Source: Mycobacterium scrofulaceum
GTDB taxonomy: Bacteria > Actinomycetota > Actinomycetes > Mycobacteriales > Mycobacteriaceae
Assembly: GCF_002086735.1 (NCBI RefSeq)
Contig: NZ_MVIJ01000008.1
Coordinates: 92,150-156,149 of the forward strand
Length of the DNA: 64,000 nt
Reading direction: 5' to 3'
Below, piece after piece: positions 43,686-53,578 of this stretch; positions within the stretch are counted from its first letter, which is position 1, and each line of letters begins with the position of its first letter. Under the pieces are notes generated by a model. The model did not search any database. It saw only the letters and a program-made list of their open reading frames with translations, and was not told the origin of the DNA. The position numbers and the translations under genes were made by a program.

Positions 43686-44471
43686 ATGAACCAGCCGGAA
43701 AAAAATTGTTTTCGAGGGACAACAACCGGTGCACGCCAGGTGAATTCGTCCTACCATCACCGAGTGCCCGTAATCGGCGAATTGGCAATGGCGACGTCAA
43801 GCCAGCTTTCGGGCACCTCGCCGTCAATATTGATCCCGCTGGGCTCCACCGAACAGCACGGTCCGCACCTGCCCCTGGACACCGACACCCGGATCGCAAC
43901 CGCGGTCGCCCGCGGGGTGCGGGCCCGCCTCGGCGGGGACTGGTCGGTGGCCCCGGCCATCGCGTACGGCGCCAGCGGCGAGCACCAGAGTTTCCCCGGG
44001 ACGATCTCCATCGGCACCGACGCCCTGACCGTGCTGCTGCTGGAGTACGGCCGGTCGGCCGCGGGCTGGGCCCGGCGCCTGGTCTTCGTCAACGGCCACG
44101 GCGGTAACGTGGCCGCGCTGGCCGCGGCGGTGGCCCGGCTGCGGGACGAGGGCCGCGACGCCGGCTGGTGCCCGTGCCAGGCCGGCGGCGGCGATGCCCA
44201 CGCCGGGCACACCGAAACGTCGCTGTTGCTGCACATCTCGCCCGGTGACGTGCGGACCGACCGGTGGCTCGCCGGCAACCGGGCGCCGCTGCCCGAATTG
44301 CTCCCGTCGCTGCGTCGTGGGGGAGTCGCGGCGGTCAGCCCCGTGGGCGTCCTCGGAGACCCGACCACCGCCACCACCGACGAGGGCCGGCGCATCCTCG
44401 CCGAGATGGTCGACGGCTCCGTCCGCCGGGTGTCGCGGTGGTCGCCCGGGCGCGACGGGATGCTGACATGA
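43686..44471 (+). CDS. mftE: Mycofactocin precursor peptidase MftE (creatininase family)
   Basis: A 261-residue metal-dependent creatininase-like peptidase that releases the cross-linked C-terminal dipeptide from the MftA leader. Metal ligands are visible in [28 protein letters not shown] and [11 protein letters not shown] use the ATG at 43686 because GGAAGG (43676-43681) precedes it. The family usually starts at the GTG at 43740 (VNSSYH), which has no ribosome-binding site, so this would be an 18-residue N-terminal extension. The stop overlaps mftF (ATGA). A 110-bp gap after mftD is the only sizeable break in the operon. Confidence 0.93.
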   Translation: MNQPEKNCFRGTTTGARQVNSSYHHRVPVIGELAMATSSQLSGTSPSILIPLGSTEQHGPHLPLDTDTRIATAVARGVRARLGGDWSVAPAIAYGASGEHQSFPGTISIGTDALTVLLLEYGRSAAGWARRLVFVNGHGGNVAALAAAVARLRDEGRDAGWCPCQAGGGDAHAGHTETSLLLHISPGDVRTDRWLAGNRAPLPELLPSLRRGGVAAVSPVGVLGDPTTATTDEGRRILAEMVDGSVRRVSRWSPGRDGMLT

Positions 44472-45880
44472 GCCAACCGCGGCTGCCGGACGGCTTCGCC
44501 GTGCAGGTCGATCGCCGCGTGCGGGTGCTCGGGGACGGCTCGGCGCTGCTCGGCGGTTCGCCGACGCGGCTGCTGAAGCTGGCCCCGGCCGCCCAGGACA
44601 TGCTGTGCGACGGCCGGCTGAAGGTCCGCGACGAGCTCAGCGCCCAGTTGGCCCGCACGCTGCTGGACGCCACGGTGGCGCATCCGCGGCCGGCGGGTGG
44701 CCCGTCGCACCGCGACGTGACCGTGGTAATCCCGGTGCGGGACAACCTGTCCGGGGTGCGCCGGCTGGTCAGCTCGCTGCGCGGCCTGCGGGTCGTCGTG
44801 GTGGACGACGGTTCGTTCCCGCCGATCCAGTCGGACGATTTCGTCGGCGCGCACTGCGACGTCGAGGTGTTGCGGCATTCGCGCAGCCGGGGCCCGGCCG
44901 CCGCCCGCAACACCGGGCTGGCCGCCTGCCGGACCGACTACGTCGCGTTCCTGGATGCCGATGTCGCGCCACGCCGCGGCTGGCTGGAGGCGCTGCTCGG
45001 GCATTTCTGCGATCCCACCGTCGCCCTCGTCGCGCCGCGCATCGTCGGTTTGTCGCACAGCGAGAACGTCGTGGCGCGCTACGAGGCGGTGCACTCCTCA
45101 CTCGACCTCGGCGAGCGCGAGGCGCCGGTGCTGCCCCACAGCACGGTGTCCTACGTGCCCAGCGCGGCGATCATCTGCCGCTGCTCCGCCCTGCGTGGCG
45201 TCGGCGGCTTCGACGAGACCCTGCAGTCGGGGGAGGACGTCGACCTGTGTTGGCGGCTCATCGAGGCCGGGGCCCGGCTGCGCTACGAGCCCGTCGCCCT
45301 GGTAGCGCACGACCACCGCACCGAACTGCGGGACTGGCTCGCGCGCAAGGCGTTCTATGGCGGTTCGGCCGCCCCGCTCTCCATCCGGCACCCGGACAAG
45401 ACGGCGCCGGTGGTGATCTCCGGGTGGGCGCTGATGACCTGGATCCTGATGGCCTTCGGGACCAGCCTGTCCCAGTTGGCGTCCGTCGTCGTCGCCGTCC
45501 TCACCGGCCGCCGGATCGCCAGGGCGATGCGCGGCGCCGAGACGTCGATCACCGACGTGGTGACGATCGCGTCGCGTGGCCTGTGGTCGGCGGCGCTGCA
45601 GCTGGCGTCGGCCCTGTGCCGCCACTACTGGCCGGTGGCCCTGCTCGCCGCCACCCTGTCGCGGCACTTCCGCCGGGTTGTCCTGGTCGCGGCCGTCATG
45701 GACGGCGTGGTGGACTGGCTGCGTCGCCGGGACGCCATCGGCGACGACGCCGAGCCGATCGGCCTGCTGACGTATCTGTTGCTCAAGCGGATCGACGACC
45801 TGGCGTACGGGCTCGGATTGTGGTGGGGTGTGCTGCGGGAGCGCAACCTGCGCGCGCTGAAGCCGCAGATCCGGAGCTAG
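44468..45880 (+). CDS. mftF: Mycofactocin glycosyltransferase MftF
   Basis: A 470-residue protein. After an N-terminal region of about 80 residues resembling MftB ([19 protein letters not shown]) comes a family 2 glycosyltransferase domain. It has [10 protein letters not shown], the DxD-like FLDADVAP, and acceptor loop [12 protein letters not shown]-terminal hydrophobic segments (about residues 315-345 and 375-420) suggest membrane attachment. MftF adds a beta-1,4-linked glucose chain to premycofactocin, giving the oligoglycosylated cofactor. Its start overlaps the mftE stop by 4 bp. Confidence 0.95.
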   Translation: MSQPRLPDGFAVQVDRRVRVLGDGSALLGGSPTRLLKLAPAAQDMLCDGRLKVRDELSAQLARTLLDATVAHPRPAGGPSHRDVTVVIPVRDNLSGVRRLVSSLRGLRVVVVDDGSFPPIQSDDFVGAHCDVEVLRHSRSRGPAAARNTGLAACRTDYVAFLDADVAPRRGWLEALLGHFCDPTVALVAPRIVGLSHSENVVARYEAVHSSLDLGEREAPVLPHSTVSYVPSAAIICRCSALRGVGGFDETLQSGEDVDLCWRLIEAGARLRYEPVALVAHDHRTELRDWLARKAFYGGSAAPLSIRHPDKTAPVVISGWALMTWILMAFGTSLSQLASVVVAVLTGRRIARAMRGAETSITDVVTIASRGLWSAALQLASALCRHYWPVALLAATLSRHFRRVVLVAAVMDGVVDWLRRRDAIGDDAEPIGLLTYLLLKRIDDLAYGLGLWWGVLRERNLRALKPQIRS

Positions 45881-45919
45881 CCGCCACCTTGTTCCGCCCT
45901 TGATGAAGTCCCGCCGTTG

Positions 45920-47356
45920 ATGAAGGCCGCCCCGAACAGCGATGTGCTGATCGTCGGCGCCGGCAGCGCTGGATCGGTTGTCGCCGAACGCCTTTCTGAG
46001 GACCCCGGCTGCGAGGTGACCGTCCTCGAGGCGGGTCCCGGCCTGGACGATCCGGCATTGCTCGCCCAAACCGCCAACGGGATGCAACTCCCGATCGGGC
46101 TGGGCAGTCCCCTGGTGCGGCGCTATCAGACCAGCCTGACCGAACGACCCGCGCGCACGCATCCGCTGGTACGCGGAGCGACGGTCGGCGGGTCGGGCGC
46201 GATCAACGGCGGCTATTTCTGCCGGGGACTGCCGCGTGACTTCGATCGCCTCGCGCTGCCTGGCTGGGCATGGTCGGACGTCCTGGGCAGCTTCCGCGCC
46301 ATCGAAACCGACCTCGACTTCGACGGGCCGGCCCATGGTGGCGGCGGGCCCATCCGGGTGCGCCGCACGCGCGAGATGACCGGAACCACGGAGCGTTTCA
46401 TCGCCGCCGCCCGTTCCGCCGGGTTCGACTGGATCGACGACTTGAATGACGCCGGGAACGAACCGGTTTCGGGAATGGGCGCCGTCCCGCTCAACATCGT
46501 CGACGGGGTGCGCACCGGCTCCGGCGCGGGATTTCTGTTGCCCGCGCTGGGCCGGCCGAACCTGACGCTGCACGCGCGGACCCGCGCGGCGCGGTTGCGC
46601 ATCGCCGGCAACTCCGCGGTGGGCGTCGACGCGATCGGGCCGCGCGGGCGACTGACGCTGAGCGCCGACCGGATCGTGTTGTGCGCGGGCGCGATTCAGA
46701 CGGCGCAGCTGCTCATGCTTTCCGGCGTCGGCGCGGAGGGCGGTCTGCGGTCCGTCGGGGTGCCGGTGGTGGCGCCGCTGCCGGTGGGAACGTCGTTCAG
46801 CGATCACCCCGAGTGGGTGCTGCCGACCGACTGGACCGTGGCCCCCGGCCGCCCGGTGCTCGAGGTGGTGTTGAGTACCACCGACGATCTCGAGATCAGG
46901 CCGTACACGGGCGGATTCGTCGCCATGACCGGAGACGGTACCGCCGGACACGCCGACTGGCCGCACATCGGGGTGGCGCTCATGCAACCGCGGGCCCGCG
47001 GGCGCCTCACGTTGGTCTCGGCGGATCCCGACGTGGCGCCCAGGATCGAGCATCGTTACGACAGCGAGCCCGACGACCTCGCCGCGCTGCGCGCGGGTGC
47101 GGAACTTGTCCGCGAATTGACCAGCACAGCAACGTATGTCGGCGACCCCGTCTGGTCCACCTCCCAACACTTATGCGGCACGGCGCCGATGGGCGCCGCA
47201 GCCGATCCGCGGGCCGTCGTCGACCATCGCTGCCGCGTGCACGGCATCGAGAACCTCTGGGTGATCGACGGCTCCATCCTGCCGGCCATCACCAGTCGCG
47301 GGCCGCACGCCACGATCGTGATGCTGGGGCATCACGCCGCCGATTTCGTGCGGTGA
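45920..47356 (+). CDS. mftG: Mycofactocin dehydrogenase MftG (GMC oxidoreductase)
   Basis: A 478-residue GMC-family flavoprotein. VLIVGAGSAGSVVAERLSED binds FAD, VRGATVGGSGAINGGYFCRG is the first GMC signature, and the C-terminal QHLCGTAPMGAAADP and SILPAITSRGPHATIVMLG hold the active-site His pair region. MftG is thought to reoxidise mycofactocinol and pass electrons to the respiratory chain. The ATG at 45920 has no ribosome-binding site. A nearby copy of TTGATGAAG at 45901-45909 creates a five-codon open frame ending at this start. Last gene of the mft operon. Confidence 0.92.
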   Translation: MKAAPNSDVLIVGAGSAGSVVAERLSEDPGCEVTVLEAGPGLDDPALLAQTANGMQLPIGLGSPLVRRYQTSLTERPARTHPLVRGATVGGSGAINGGYFCRGLPRDFDRLALPGWAWSDVLGSFRAIETDLDFDGPAHGGGGPIRVRRTREMTGTTERFIAAARSAGFDWIDDLNDAGNEPVSGMGAVPLNIVDGVRTGSGAGFLLPALGRPNLTLHARTRAARLRIAGNSAVGVDAIGPRGRLTLSADRIVLCAGAIQTAQLLMLSGVGAEGGLRSVGVPVVAPLPVGTSFSDHPEWVLPTDWTVAPGRPVLEVVLSTTDDLEIRPYTGGFVAMTGDGTAGHADWPHIGVALMQPRARGRLTLVSADPDVAPRIEHRYDSEPDDLAALRAGAELVRELTSTATYVGDPVWSTSQHLCGTAPMGAAADPRAVVDHRCRVHGIENLWVIDGSILPAITSRGPHATIVMLGHHAADFVR

Positions 47357-47371
47357 CGGCACGTGAATGGG

Positions 47372-47408
47372 GGGGGCGGGCCGCCGGTGCGGCCTGCGGC
47401 CCGCCCCC
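47372..47408 (+). terminator. GC-rich hairpin terminator of the mft operon
   Basis: A perfect 13-bp, all-GC stem pairs 47372-47384 with 47396-47408 around an 11-nt loop, 15 bp after the mftG stop. It has no T tract, a form often seen at mycobacterial gene ends. Confidence 0.6.
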
Positions 47409-48036
47409 GCGAGCGGCGAGTGTTCATGCGGTCCACGTAGATGGCCACGTCAGGTGGCAGTGCGCGCTGGCATGCGTCGCGCGGACAATGCGTCGCAATA
47501 TTCGTGGACGGCACGACCGCCGTCTCCCTGTTCGATAACCGTTCGTCGTCTCTGTCGAACACCTCCCTTCGCCGATTTCGGAAGCGTTGGCAGGCTTGCT
47601 ATCCCGCGCGCACCGGAGGCGAACGCTCCCGCGCCCAGACCGGGGAAACCGGCCATCGGGCCCGACGCACGCGGGCATGCGGCGGGCACTCGCTGCGCGT
47701 CGGTGCGGTGCGCGCCAAGGTGCGGGTGCGGCGCGTGCTGCGCCGCGGCGCGGGCAACTCACCGGTGGGGTGCCGGGCCGGCTCGCTCGGTCGGGTCAGG
47801 CGCATCCATTCGGCCTCCACGATCGCCGCCGCCTCGTCCACCGCCGGGCAGACCGGCTCGACCACGCTCGTAACCCCGATCAACACCACATCCACCTCGC
47901 GCTTACAGAGAGATGACCTGTATCTGTCGATATAGATTCGGTGATACCAGAATCGGCGGACGTTTTCAAGCGTTCCCGGTGGTGTTGAATCCGTCGAACC
48001 CGATGCCGGACAACACCATTGGAACTTTTGAGTGGG
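47409..48036. other. Region of about 630 bp without a confident gene
   Basis: This lies between the mft terminator and the MFS gene, near the place of Rv0698-Rv0699 in M. tuberculosis. Several frames are open on both strands, but only the minus-strand frame at 47599-47895 has a ribosome-binding site and coding-like third positions. An AT-rich stretch at 47919-47945 (containing ATATAGATTC) is a likely control region. The remainder looks like decayed sequence. Confidence 0.5.
47599..47895 (-). CDS. Hypothetical protein, possibly decaying
   Basis: 98 codons from an ATG at 47895 that follows GAGGTGG directly. The first 45 residues (MDVVLIGVTSVVEPVCPAVD, then an acidic helix EAAAIVEAEWMRLTRP) have the strong third-position GC preference of a real mycobacterial gene. 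The second half is Arg/Pro/Thr-rich and could be out-of-frame. I do not recognise it. It may be the intact start of a degraded gene. An AT-rich control-like stretch lies just upstream. Confidence 0.35.
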   Translation of the reverse strand: MDVVLIGVTSVVEPVCPAVDEAAAIVEAEWMRLTRPSEPARHPTGELPAPRRSTRRTRTLARTAPTRSECPPHARVRRARWPVSPVWARERSPPVRAG

Positions 48037-49632
48037 TCAGCGCCGGCGGCGGGACAGCAGCGCGCGCACCGGCCGTAACTGCCGGCCGTCGCGACCGGGT
48101 GCCCACACGCCGATCAGCGCCGCGGCGAGGGCGACGATGACGGCCATCGTGATGGTCGACGCGTGCAAGGCCGCCAGGAACGCGGTCTTGCTGAGCTGCG
48201 CCAGCTGGTGGCCCTGGGGCCCCATCCGGCCCGCGACTTCCACGGCCTTGGCCAGCGAATCGGTGGCCGGCCCGCGGACGGGCGCGGGGAAGCCGGCCAG
48301 CTTCGGGGCCAGCTCGTGCGAATAGCGGCCCGCGAGAATCGAACCGGCCACCGCGATCCCCAGCGCGCCGCCCATCTCCCGGGACGTATCGTTCACCGCC
48401 GACGCGACGCCCTGCTTCTCGTCGGGCACCGCACCCATGATCGCCGAGGTGGTCGGCGCCGTGCAGATCCCGATCCCGGTCGCCAAAACCAGCGTCGGCC
48501 AGGCGAATTCGGTGTAGGAGGAGTGCAGGTTCAACCGGTACATGCATGCGAAGCCGATCGCCATCAGCAGCGTTCCGACGGACAGCACGAGCCGCAGGCC
48601 CAGCTTCGGCACGTACCAGAACGACAGCGCCGAGAAGATGCCCAGCGGCACCATGAACGGGCCGAACGCGATTGCCGTCGTCAGAGCCGAGTAGCCCATG
48701 ATCTGCTGGACGTACTGCATGCCGATGTAGAAGAACCCGAACGTCGCGCCGAACAGGATGACGATCGCGGCGACGCCGGTGGCGAAGTTCGGATCGGCGA
48801 ACAACCGGACGTCGAGCAGGGGGTGCGCGCCGCGCCGGGCGAGGCGCAGCTCCACCGCGCCGAAGGCCGCGGCGAGCACCGCGCCCGCGCCGAGCCCGCC
48901 CCAAACCAGAGGGTCGCTCCAGCCGCGGGTCGGCGCCTCGAGGATCGCCGCCACCGCGATCGCCACCGCGGCGCCGATCAGGATCGCGCCCGGCGCGTCG
49001 ATCCGCGGGGCGCCACCGTCACGTGACGACGAAACCGTGCACGCCAGCGCGAGGATCACCAGCCCGGCGGCGCCCAGGGACCAGAAGATGGCGTGCCAGT
49101 CCCAGAAGCGCAGCAGCAGGCCGGAACCGAGCATGCCCAGCACGCCGCCGGATCCGGCCGTGCCCGCCCAGATGCCGACCGCCTTGGTCCGGTCGTCTTT
49201 CGGATAGGCGACGGTCAGCAGCGACAGCGTCGCGGGCATCACGAAGGCGGCGCCGATCCCCGCGACCGCGCGTCCGGCGATGATCTGCGCCGGGTTGTGC
49301 AGCATCGCCGGCGCCATCGAGCCGACCGAGAAGACGACCAGGCCGACCAGCAGGGCCCCGCGCCGGCCGTACCGGTCGCCGATCGCGCCGGCGGGCAACA
49401 GCAGGCACGCCAGGGCCACGGTGTACCCGTCGACGACCCAATTTAGTTGCGATTGCGTGGCCGAGGTGGCCACCGCGAGGTCGCCCAGCGCGGTGTTCAA
49501 CGCCGTCATCGACGCGACCACCAGCGCGACACCCATGCAGGCGACGGCCAGCGTCCAATTACGCGCTCGGGGGCTACCGCCGATGCTGACTGCATCAGTA
49601 CGCTGGTCGGGCCGGACCAGGGTTTCGATCAT
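48037..49632 (-). CDS. MFS drug exporter, DHA2/EmrB-QacA type
   Basis: A 531-residue transporter of the 14-helix DHA2 family. The loop 2-3 motif GAIGDRYGRRGALLVG (about residues 82-97) and the motif-C-like stretch IWAGTAGSGGVLGMLGSGLLL (about 154-174, with its glycines) are those of proton-coupled drug exporters. A TetR gene is divergent, the arrangement of qacR/qacA-type systems, so it is probably induced by its own substrates. The ATG at 49632 has GGAGG 8 nt upstream. The C-terminal end is basic (LLSRRRR). Not present at this site in M. tuberculosis; the substrate is unknown. Confidence 0.92.
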   Translation of the reverse strand: MIETLVRPDQRTDAVSIGGSPRARNWTLAVACMGVALVVASMTALNTALGDLAVATSATQSQLNWVVDGYTVALACLLLPAGAIGDRYGRRGALLVGLVVFSVGSMAPAMLHNPAQIIAGRAVAGIGAAFVMPATLSLLTVAYPKDDRTKAVGIWAGTAGSGGVLGMLGSGLLLRFWDWHAIFWSLGAAGLVILALACTVSSSRDGGAPRIDAPGAILIGAAVAIAVAAILEAPTRGWSDPLVWGGLGAGAVLAAAFGAVELRLARRGAHPLLDVRLFADPNFATGVAAIVILFGATFGFFYIGMQYVQQIMGYSALTTAIAFGPFMVPLGIFSALSFWYVPKLGLRLVLSVGTLLMAIGFACMYRLNLHSSYTEFAWPTLVLATGIGICTAPTTSAIMGAVPDEKQGVASAVNDTSREMGGALGIAVAGSILAGRYSHELAPKLAGFPAPVRGPATDSLAKAVEVAGRMGPQGHQLAQLSKTAFLAALHASTITMAVIVALAAALIGVWAPGRDGRQLRPVRALLSRRRR

Positions 49633-49670
49633 GGATGCGCCTCCTCACGGTGGCGTCGGGGGAAATTTCG

Positions 49671-49703
49671 AGACCAATAGTCTTGTAGGTAGACCGATAG
49701 TCT
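49671..49703. promoter_or_regulatory. Two tandem 13-bp dyads, candidate TetR operators
   Basis: AGACCAATAGTCT (49671-49683) and AGACCGATAGTCT (49691-49703) differ by one base. Each has AGAC/GTCT arms, and the two are exactly 20 bp apart, close to two helical turns. They lie between the divergent MFS (start 49632) and TetR (start 49726) genes, which suits cooperative binding of two TetR dimers to shut both genes. Confidence 0.75.
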
Positions 49704-49725
49704 CGTTCTCAAACGCCGGAGGTGG

Positions 49726-50388
49726 GTGACAATTACGGGCGATAGCACCGATCCGCGTCCAGCACGCTCGCGGGCCCGCTTGCTCGAGGCCGCCGCGGCG
49801 TTGCTGAACTCCGGCGGGCCCAGCGCGGTGACCGTCGATGCGGTCACCCGTACCGCCAACGTAGCCAGGGCCACGCTGTATCGCCACTTCCCGAGCGGGA
49901 ACGACCTGCTCGCGGCCGCTTTCAACAGCCTCATCCCGCCGTCGCCCACACCGCCGGCCGAGGGTTCGCTGCGCGATCGCCTGGTCGCGGTCGTGCTGGC
50001 CCAGGCCGAGTCGGTGGCCCAGGCGCCCGCGGTCATGACGGCCATGTCGTGGCTGGCACTGGGTCGGGACCTGGACGAGTGGCCCGGACCCCGCGACGGC
50101 CAGGCCGCCGACAGCGCGGCGATCACCACGCTGCGCGAGCGCATCGCCCAGCAGTACGCGGCGCCGTTCGACGCCATCTTCGACAGTCCGGAGGCCGCCG
50201 AGCTCGGCGAGGTGGACCGCTCCCGCGCCATCGCGCTGCTCATCGGCCCACTCGTGCTGGGGAAGTTGTCCACGCTTCCCGACTTCGATTACCGCGAGTG
50301 CGCGCTGGCGGCGGTCGACGGATTCCTCCATGTTCAGCGCGCCCACAACCGGGCCGACGCGGCGAGCGTCGAATCGGCAGGGGCCTGA
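49726..50388 (+). CDS. TetR-family repressor of the divergent exporter
   Basis: A 220-residue TetR regulator. The helix-turn-helix [20 protein letters not shown] (about residues 37-56) is typical. The GTG at 49726 follows GGAGG. The C-terminal domain should bind the compound that the neighbouring MFS protein exports. The tandem dyads at 49671-49703 are its likely binding sites. A small GC stem (50396-50400 with 50409-50413) after the stop may end the transcript before the S10 operon. Confidence 0.88.
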   Translation: MTITGDSTDPRPARSRARLLEAAAALLNSGGPSAVTVDAVTRTANVARATLYRHFPSGNDLLAAAFNSLIPPSPTPPAEGSLRDRLVAVVLAQAESVAQAPAVMTAMSWLALGRDLDEWPGPRDGQAADSAAITTLRERIAQQYAAPFDAIFDSPEAAELGEVDRSRAIALLIGPLVLGKLSTLPDFDYRECALAAVDGFLHVQRAHNRADAASVESAGA

Positions 50389-50445
50389 GGCCACGGGGGC
50401 TCCTCGAGGCCCCAAAGGACCAGGTCGGCGACCTTGGCCGGGGAT

Positions 50446-50474
50446 TTGGCCAAACCCGCGATCTAGGGCATACT
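50446..50474 (+). promoter_or_regulatory. SigA-like promoter of the S10 operon
   Basis: TTGGCC (50446-50451), a 17-bp spacer and CATACT (50469-50474); transcription would begin near 50481. It shares the TTGGCC -35 with the rplJ promoter, and both drive ribosomal protein operons. Confidence 0.5.
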
Positions 50475-50480
50475 GTTCAG

Positions 50481-50756
50481 GTTGCCTTGGGCCGGGTTCA
50501 CGCCTGGTCGGGCATACGACCAGCGCCCAAAACGGGCGCGTCCGGTCCCATCCTTGGAGCGCGACAATTTTTGCCGCGGTCCAGGCTGCGTGAGGGTGAC
50601 ACACCCGACCGCGGGGGCCGGTGGACCACGACAGGTAAACAGCGGCGCAGTATCCGGCGCGACGCTCGATCGGCCCACAACCGGGCCCGATCAGCGCGCT
50701 GGGAGTACCAGGTCCGGGACACGGATTTTCGACAGTGGAGTGAGGGTAGGAGAAGC
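50481..50756 (+). ncRNA. rpsJ leader: S10 operon leader RNA
   Basis: About 276 nt of untranslated leader with two adjacent perfect hairpins. CTGGTCG (50504-50510) pairs with CGACCAG (50517-50523), and GCGCCC (50523-50528) pairs with GGGCGC (50534-50539), sharing base 50523, so they may be alternatives. A T5 run follows at 50568-50572. In other bacteria L4 binds such a leader to repress the operon; whether this holds here is unknown. No credible open reading frame is present. Confidence 0.45.
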
Positions 50757-51062
50757 GTGGCGGGACAGAAGATCCGCATCAGGCTCAAGGCCTACGACCA
50801 TGAGGCCATCGACGCATCGGCGCGCAAGATCGTCGAGACCGTCGTCCGCACGGGTGCCAGTGTCGTAGGTCCGGTGCCGCTGCCGACTGAGAAGAACGTG
50901 TATTGCGTCATCCGCTCTCCGCATAAGTACAAGGACTCGCGGGAGCACTTCGAGATGCGCACTCACAAGCGGTTGATCGACATCCTCGACCCGACGCCGA
51001 AGACCGTCGACGCGCTGATGCGCATCGACCTCCCGGCTAGTGTCGACGTCAACATCCAGTAG
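50757..51062 (+). CDS. rpsJ: 30S ribosomal protein S10
   Basis: A 101-residue S10 (NusE), part of the 30S head and also of transcription antitermination complexes. [20 protein letters not shown] and [20 protein letters not shown] are conserved. The GTG at 50757 follows GGTAGGAGAAG. First gene of the S10 operon, which runs unbroken to rpsQ in this window. Confidence 0.98.
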   Translation: MAGQKIRIRLKAYDHEAIDASARKIVETVVRTGASVVGPVPLPTEKNVYCVIRSPHKYKDSREHFEMRTHKRLIDILDPTPKTVDALMRIDLPASVDVNIQ

Positions 51063-51077
51063 GGGACCGGCGAACTC

Positions 51078-51731
51078 ATGGCAAGAAAAGGCATTCTGGG
51101 TACCAAGCTGGGCATGACGCAGGTGTTCGACGAGAACAACCGGATCGTCCCGGTGACGGTGGTCAAGGCGGGGCCCAACGTGGTCACCCGCATCCGCACG
51201 CCCGAGCGCGACGGCTACAGCGCCGTGCAGCTGGCCTACGGCGAGATCAGCCCGCGCAAGGTGAACAAGCCGGTGACCGGCCAGTACAGCGCCGCAGGGG
51301 TGAACCCGCGCCGGCACCTGGCCGAGCTGCGGCTCGATGACGAGGCCGCGACCGGCGAATACGAGGTCGGCCAGGAGCTGACGGCGGAGATCTTCGCCGA
51401 CGGCAGCTACGTCGACGTGACCGGGACCTCCAAGGGCAAGGGCTTCGCGGGCACCATGAAGCGCCACGGCTTCCGCGGCCAGGGCGCGAGTCACGGTGCG
51501 CAGGCGGTGCACCGCCGCCCCGGTTCCATCGGCGGCTGCGCCACCCCCGCGCGCGTCTTCAAGGGCACGCGGATGGCCGGCCGGATGGGCAACGACCGCG
51601 TTACGGTCCAGAACCTGTTGGTGCACAAGGTCGATACCGAGAACGGCGTGCTGCTGATCAAGGGTGCGGTCCCCGGCCGCACCGGTGGGCTCGTGATGGT
51701 CCGCAGCGCGATCAAACGAGGTGAGAAGTAA
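51078..51731 (+). CDS. rplC: 50S ribosomal protein L3
   Basis: A 217-residue L3, an early assembly protein whose extended loop approaches the peptidyl-transferase centre. [20 protein letters not shown] and the loop [20 protein letters not shown] are diagnostic. The stop overlaps rplD by one base (TAATG). The loop residues show no change I can recognise as drug resistance. Confidence 0.98.
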   Translation: MARKGILGTKLGMTQVFDENNRIVPVTVVKAGPNVVTRIRTPERDGYSAVQLAYGEISPRKVNKPVTGQYSAAGVNPRRHLAELRLDDEAATGEYEVGQELTAEIFADGSYVDVTGTSKGKGFAGTMKRHGFRGQGASHGAQAVHRRPGSIGGCATPARVFKGTRMAGRMGNDRVTVQNLLVHKVDTENGVLLIKGAVPGRTGGLVMVRSAIKRGEK

Positions 51732-52384
51732 TGGCGCTCAAGATTGACGTGAAGACGCCGGATGGCAAGGTCGAGGGCTCCATCGAGTTGCCGGCCGAAT
51801 TGTTCGACGCCCCGGCCAACATCGCGCTGATGCATCAGGTGGTCACCGCGCAGCGCGCGGCGGCGCGTCAGGGCACGCACTCGACCAAGACCCGCGGCGA
51901 GGTCAGCGGCGGTGGGCGGAAGCCGTACCGGCAGAAGGGAACCGGCCGCGCCCGTCAGGGCTCGACGCGGGCCCCGCAGTTCACCGGCGGTGGTGTCGTG
52001 CACGGCCCCAAGCCGCGCGACTACGCCCAGCGCACGCCCAAGAAGATGATCGCCGCGGCGTTGCGCGGCGCGTTGTCGGACCGGGCGCGCAACGGCCGCA
52101 TCCACGCGGTCACCGAAATCGTCGCCGGCCAAACCCCTTCGACGAAGAACGCCAGGGCGTTCCTGGGCACGCTGACCGACCGCAAGAAGGTGCTGATCGT
52201 GATCGGCCGCAGCGACGAGGCCGGCGCCAAGAGCGTGCGCAACCTGCCGGGTGTGCACATCCTGACGCCCGACCAGCTCAACACGTACGACGTGCTGCTT
52301 TCCGACGACGTGGTGTTCAGCGTCGAGGCGCTCAACGCCTACATCGCGGGCAACGCGGCTAGCACCGAGGAGGTTTCGGCGTAG
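51731..52384 (+). CDS. rplD: 50S ribosomal protein L4
   Basis: A 217-residue L4, with a globular domain and a long loop ([20 protein letters not shown], about residues 59-78) that lines the peptide exit tunnel. In gamma-proteobacteria L4 is also the S10 operon repressor. The start overlaps the rplC stop and rplW begins on the base after its stop. Confidence 0.98.
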   Translation: MALKIDVKTPDGKVEGSIELPAELFDAPANIALMHQVVTAQRAAARQGTHSTKTRGEVSGGGRKPYRQKGTGRARQGSTRAPQFTGGGVVHGPKPRDYAQRTPKKMIAAALRGALSDRARNGRIHAVTEIVAGQTPSTKNARAFLGTLTDRKKVLIVIGRSDEAGAKSVRNLPGVHILTPDQLNTYDVLLSDDVVFSVEALNAYIAGNAASTEEVSA

Positions 52385-52687
52385 ATGGCGACCATCACCG
52401 ACCCCCGCGACATCATCCTGGCCCCGGTCATCTCGGAGAAGTCCTACGGGCTGCTGGACGAGAACGTGTACACCTTTGTGGTGCACCCCGATTCGAACAA
52501 GACGCAGATCAAGATCGCCATCGAGAAGATCTTCTCCGTCAAGGTCGCATCGGTGAACACCGCGAACCGGCAGGGCAAGCGCAAGCGCACCAGGACCGGA
52601 TACGGAAAACGCAAGAGCACCAAGCGGGCCATCGTCACGCTGGCACCGGGTAGCAAGCCGATCGACCTGTTCGGGGCCCCGGCCTAG
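52385..52687 (+). CDS. rplW: 50S ribosomal protein L23
   Basis: A 100-residue L23, located at the exit tunnel where trigger factor and SRP dock. [20 protein letters not shown] and the basic loop [20 protein letters not shown] are present. It starts on the base after the rplD stop, so translation is likely coupled. Confidence 0.98.
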   Translation: MATITDPRDIILAPVISEKSYGLLDENVYTFVVHPDSNKTQIKIAIEKIFSVKVASVNTANRQGKRKRTRTGYGKRKSTKRAIVTLAPGSKPIDLFGAPA

Positions 52688-52714
52688 CCGCGCGAGAGAA
52701 AGACCTGATGAGAC

Positions 52715-53557
52715 ATGGCAATTCGTAAATACAAGCCGACGAGCCCGGGCCGCCGCGGCTCCAGCGTGTCCGACTTCGCCGAGGTCACCCGGTCGGAGCC
52801 GGAGAAGTCGCTGGTGCGCCCGCTGCACGGCCATGGCGGCCGTAACGCACACGGCCGCATCACCACCCGCCACAAGGGCGGCGGTCACAAGCGCGCCTAC
52901 CGGGTGGTCGACTTCCGCCGCAACGACAAGGACGGGGTCAACGCCAAGGTCGCGCACATCGAATACGACCCGAACCGGACCGCCAACATCGCACTGCTGC
53001 ACTACCTCGACGGCGAGAAGCGCTACATCATCGCGCCGCAGGGTCTTTCGCAGGGCGACGTAGTGGAGTCGGGCGCCAACGCCGACATCAAGCCGGGCAA
53101 CAACCTGCCGCTGCGCAACATCCCGGCCGGTACCGTGATCCACGCCGTGGAGCTGCGGCCGGGCGGTGGCGCCAAGCTGGCGCGGTCCGCCGGGTCGAGC
53201 ATCCAGCTGCTCGGCAAGGAGGGCACCTACGCGTCGCTGCGTATGCCCAGCGGCGAGATCCGTCGCGTCGACGTGCGCTGCCGCGCGACGGTCGGCGAGG
53301 TGGGCAACGCCGAGCAGGCGAACATCAACTGGGGCAAGGCCGGCCGGATGCGGTGGAAGGGCAAGCGCCCCTCGGTCCGTGGTGTGGTCATGAACCCGGT
53401 GGATCACCCGCACGGTGGTGGAGAGGGCAAGACCTCCGGTGGTCGGCACCCGGTGAGCCCGTGGGGCAAGCCGGAGGGCCGCACCCGCCACCCGAACAAG
53501 GCCAGCAACAAGCTCATCGTCCGGCGCCGGCGCACCGGCAAGAAGCACGGTCGCTAG
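52715..53557 (+). CDS. rplB: 50S ribosomal protein L2
   Basis: A 280-residue L2, needed for subunit association and peptidyl-transferase assembly. [20 protein letters not shown] at the N-terminus and [20 protein letters not shown] near residues 224-243 (with the conserved histidine in HPHGGG) are diagnostic. A 27-bp spacer with GAGAGAAAG precedes it. Confidence 0.98.
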   Translation: MAIRKYKPTSPGRRGSSVSDFAEVTRSEPEKSLVRPLHGHGGRNAHGRITTRHKGGGHKRAYRVVDFRRNDKDGVNAKVAHIEYDPNRTANIALLHYLDGEKRYIIAPQGLSQGDVVESGANADIKPGNNLPLRNIPAGTVIHAVELRPGGGAKLARSAGSSIQLLGKEGTYASLRMPSGEIRRVDVRCRATVGEVGNAEQANINWGKAGRMRWKGKRPSVRGVVMNPVDHPHGGGEGKTSGGRHPVSPWGKPEGRTRHPNKASNKLIVRRRRTGKKHGR

Positions 53558-53578
53558 GAACTCGAGGAGTAGCCAACC

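Noticed and set aside
47441..47935. Plus-strand open frame of 164 codons after mftG
   Set aside because: It has no ribosome-binding site and no recognisable domain, and it is rich in Arg/Ser/Thr as expected for a shadow frame.
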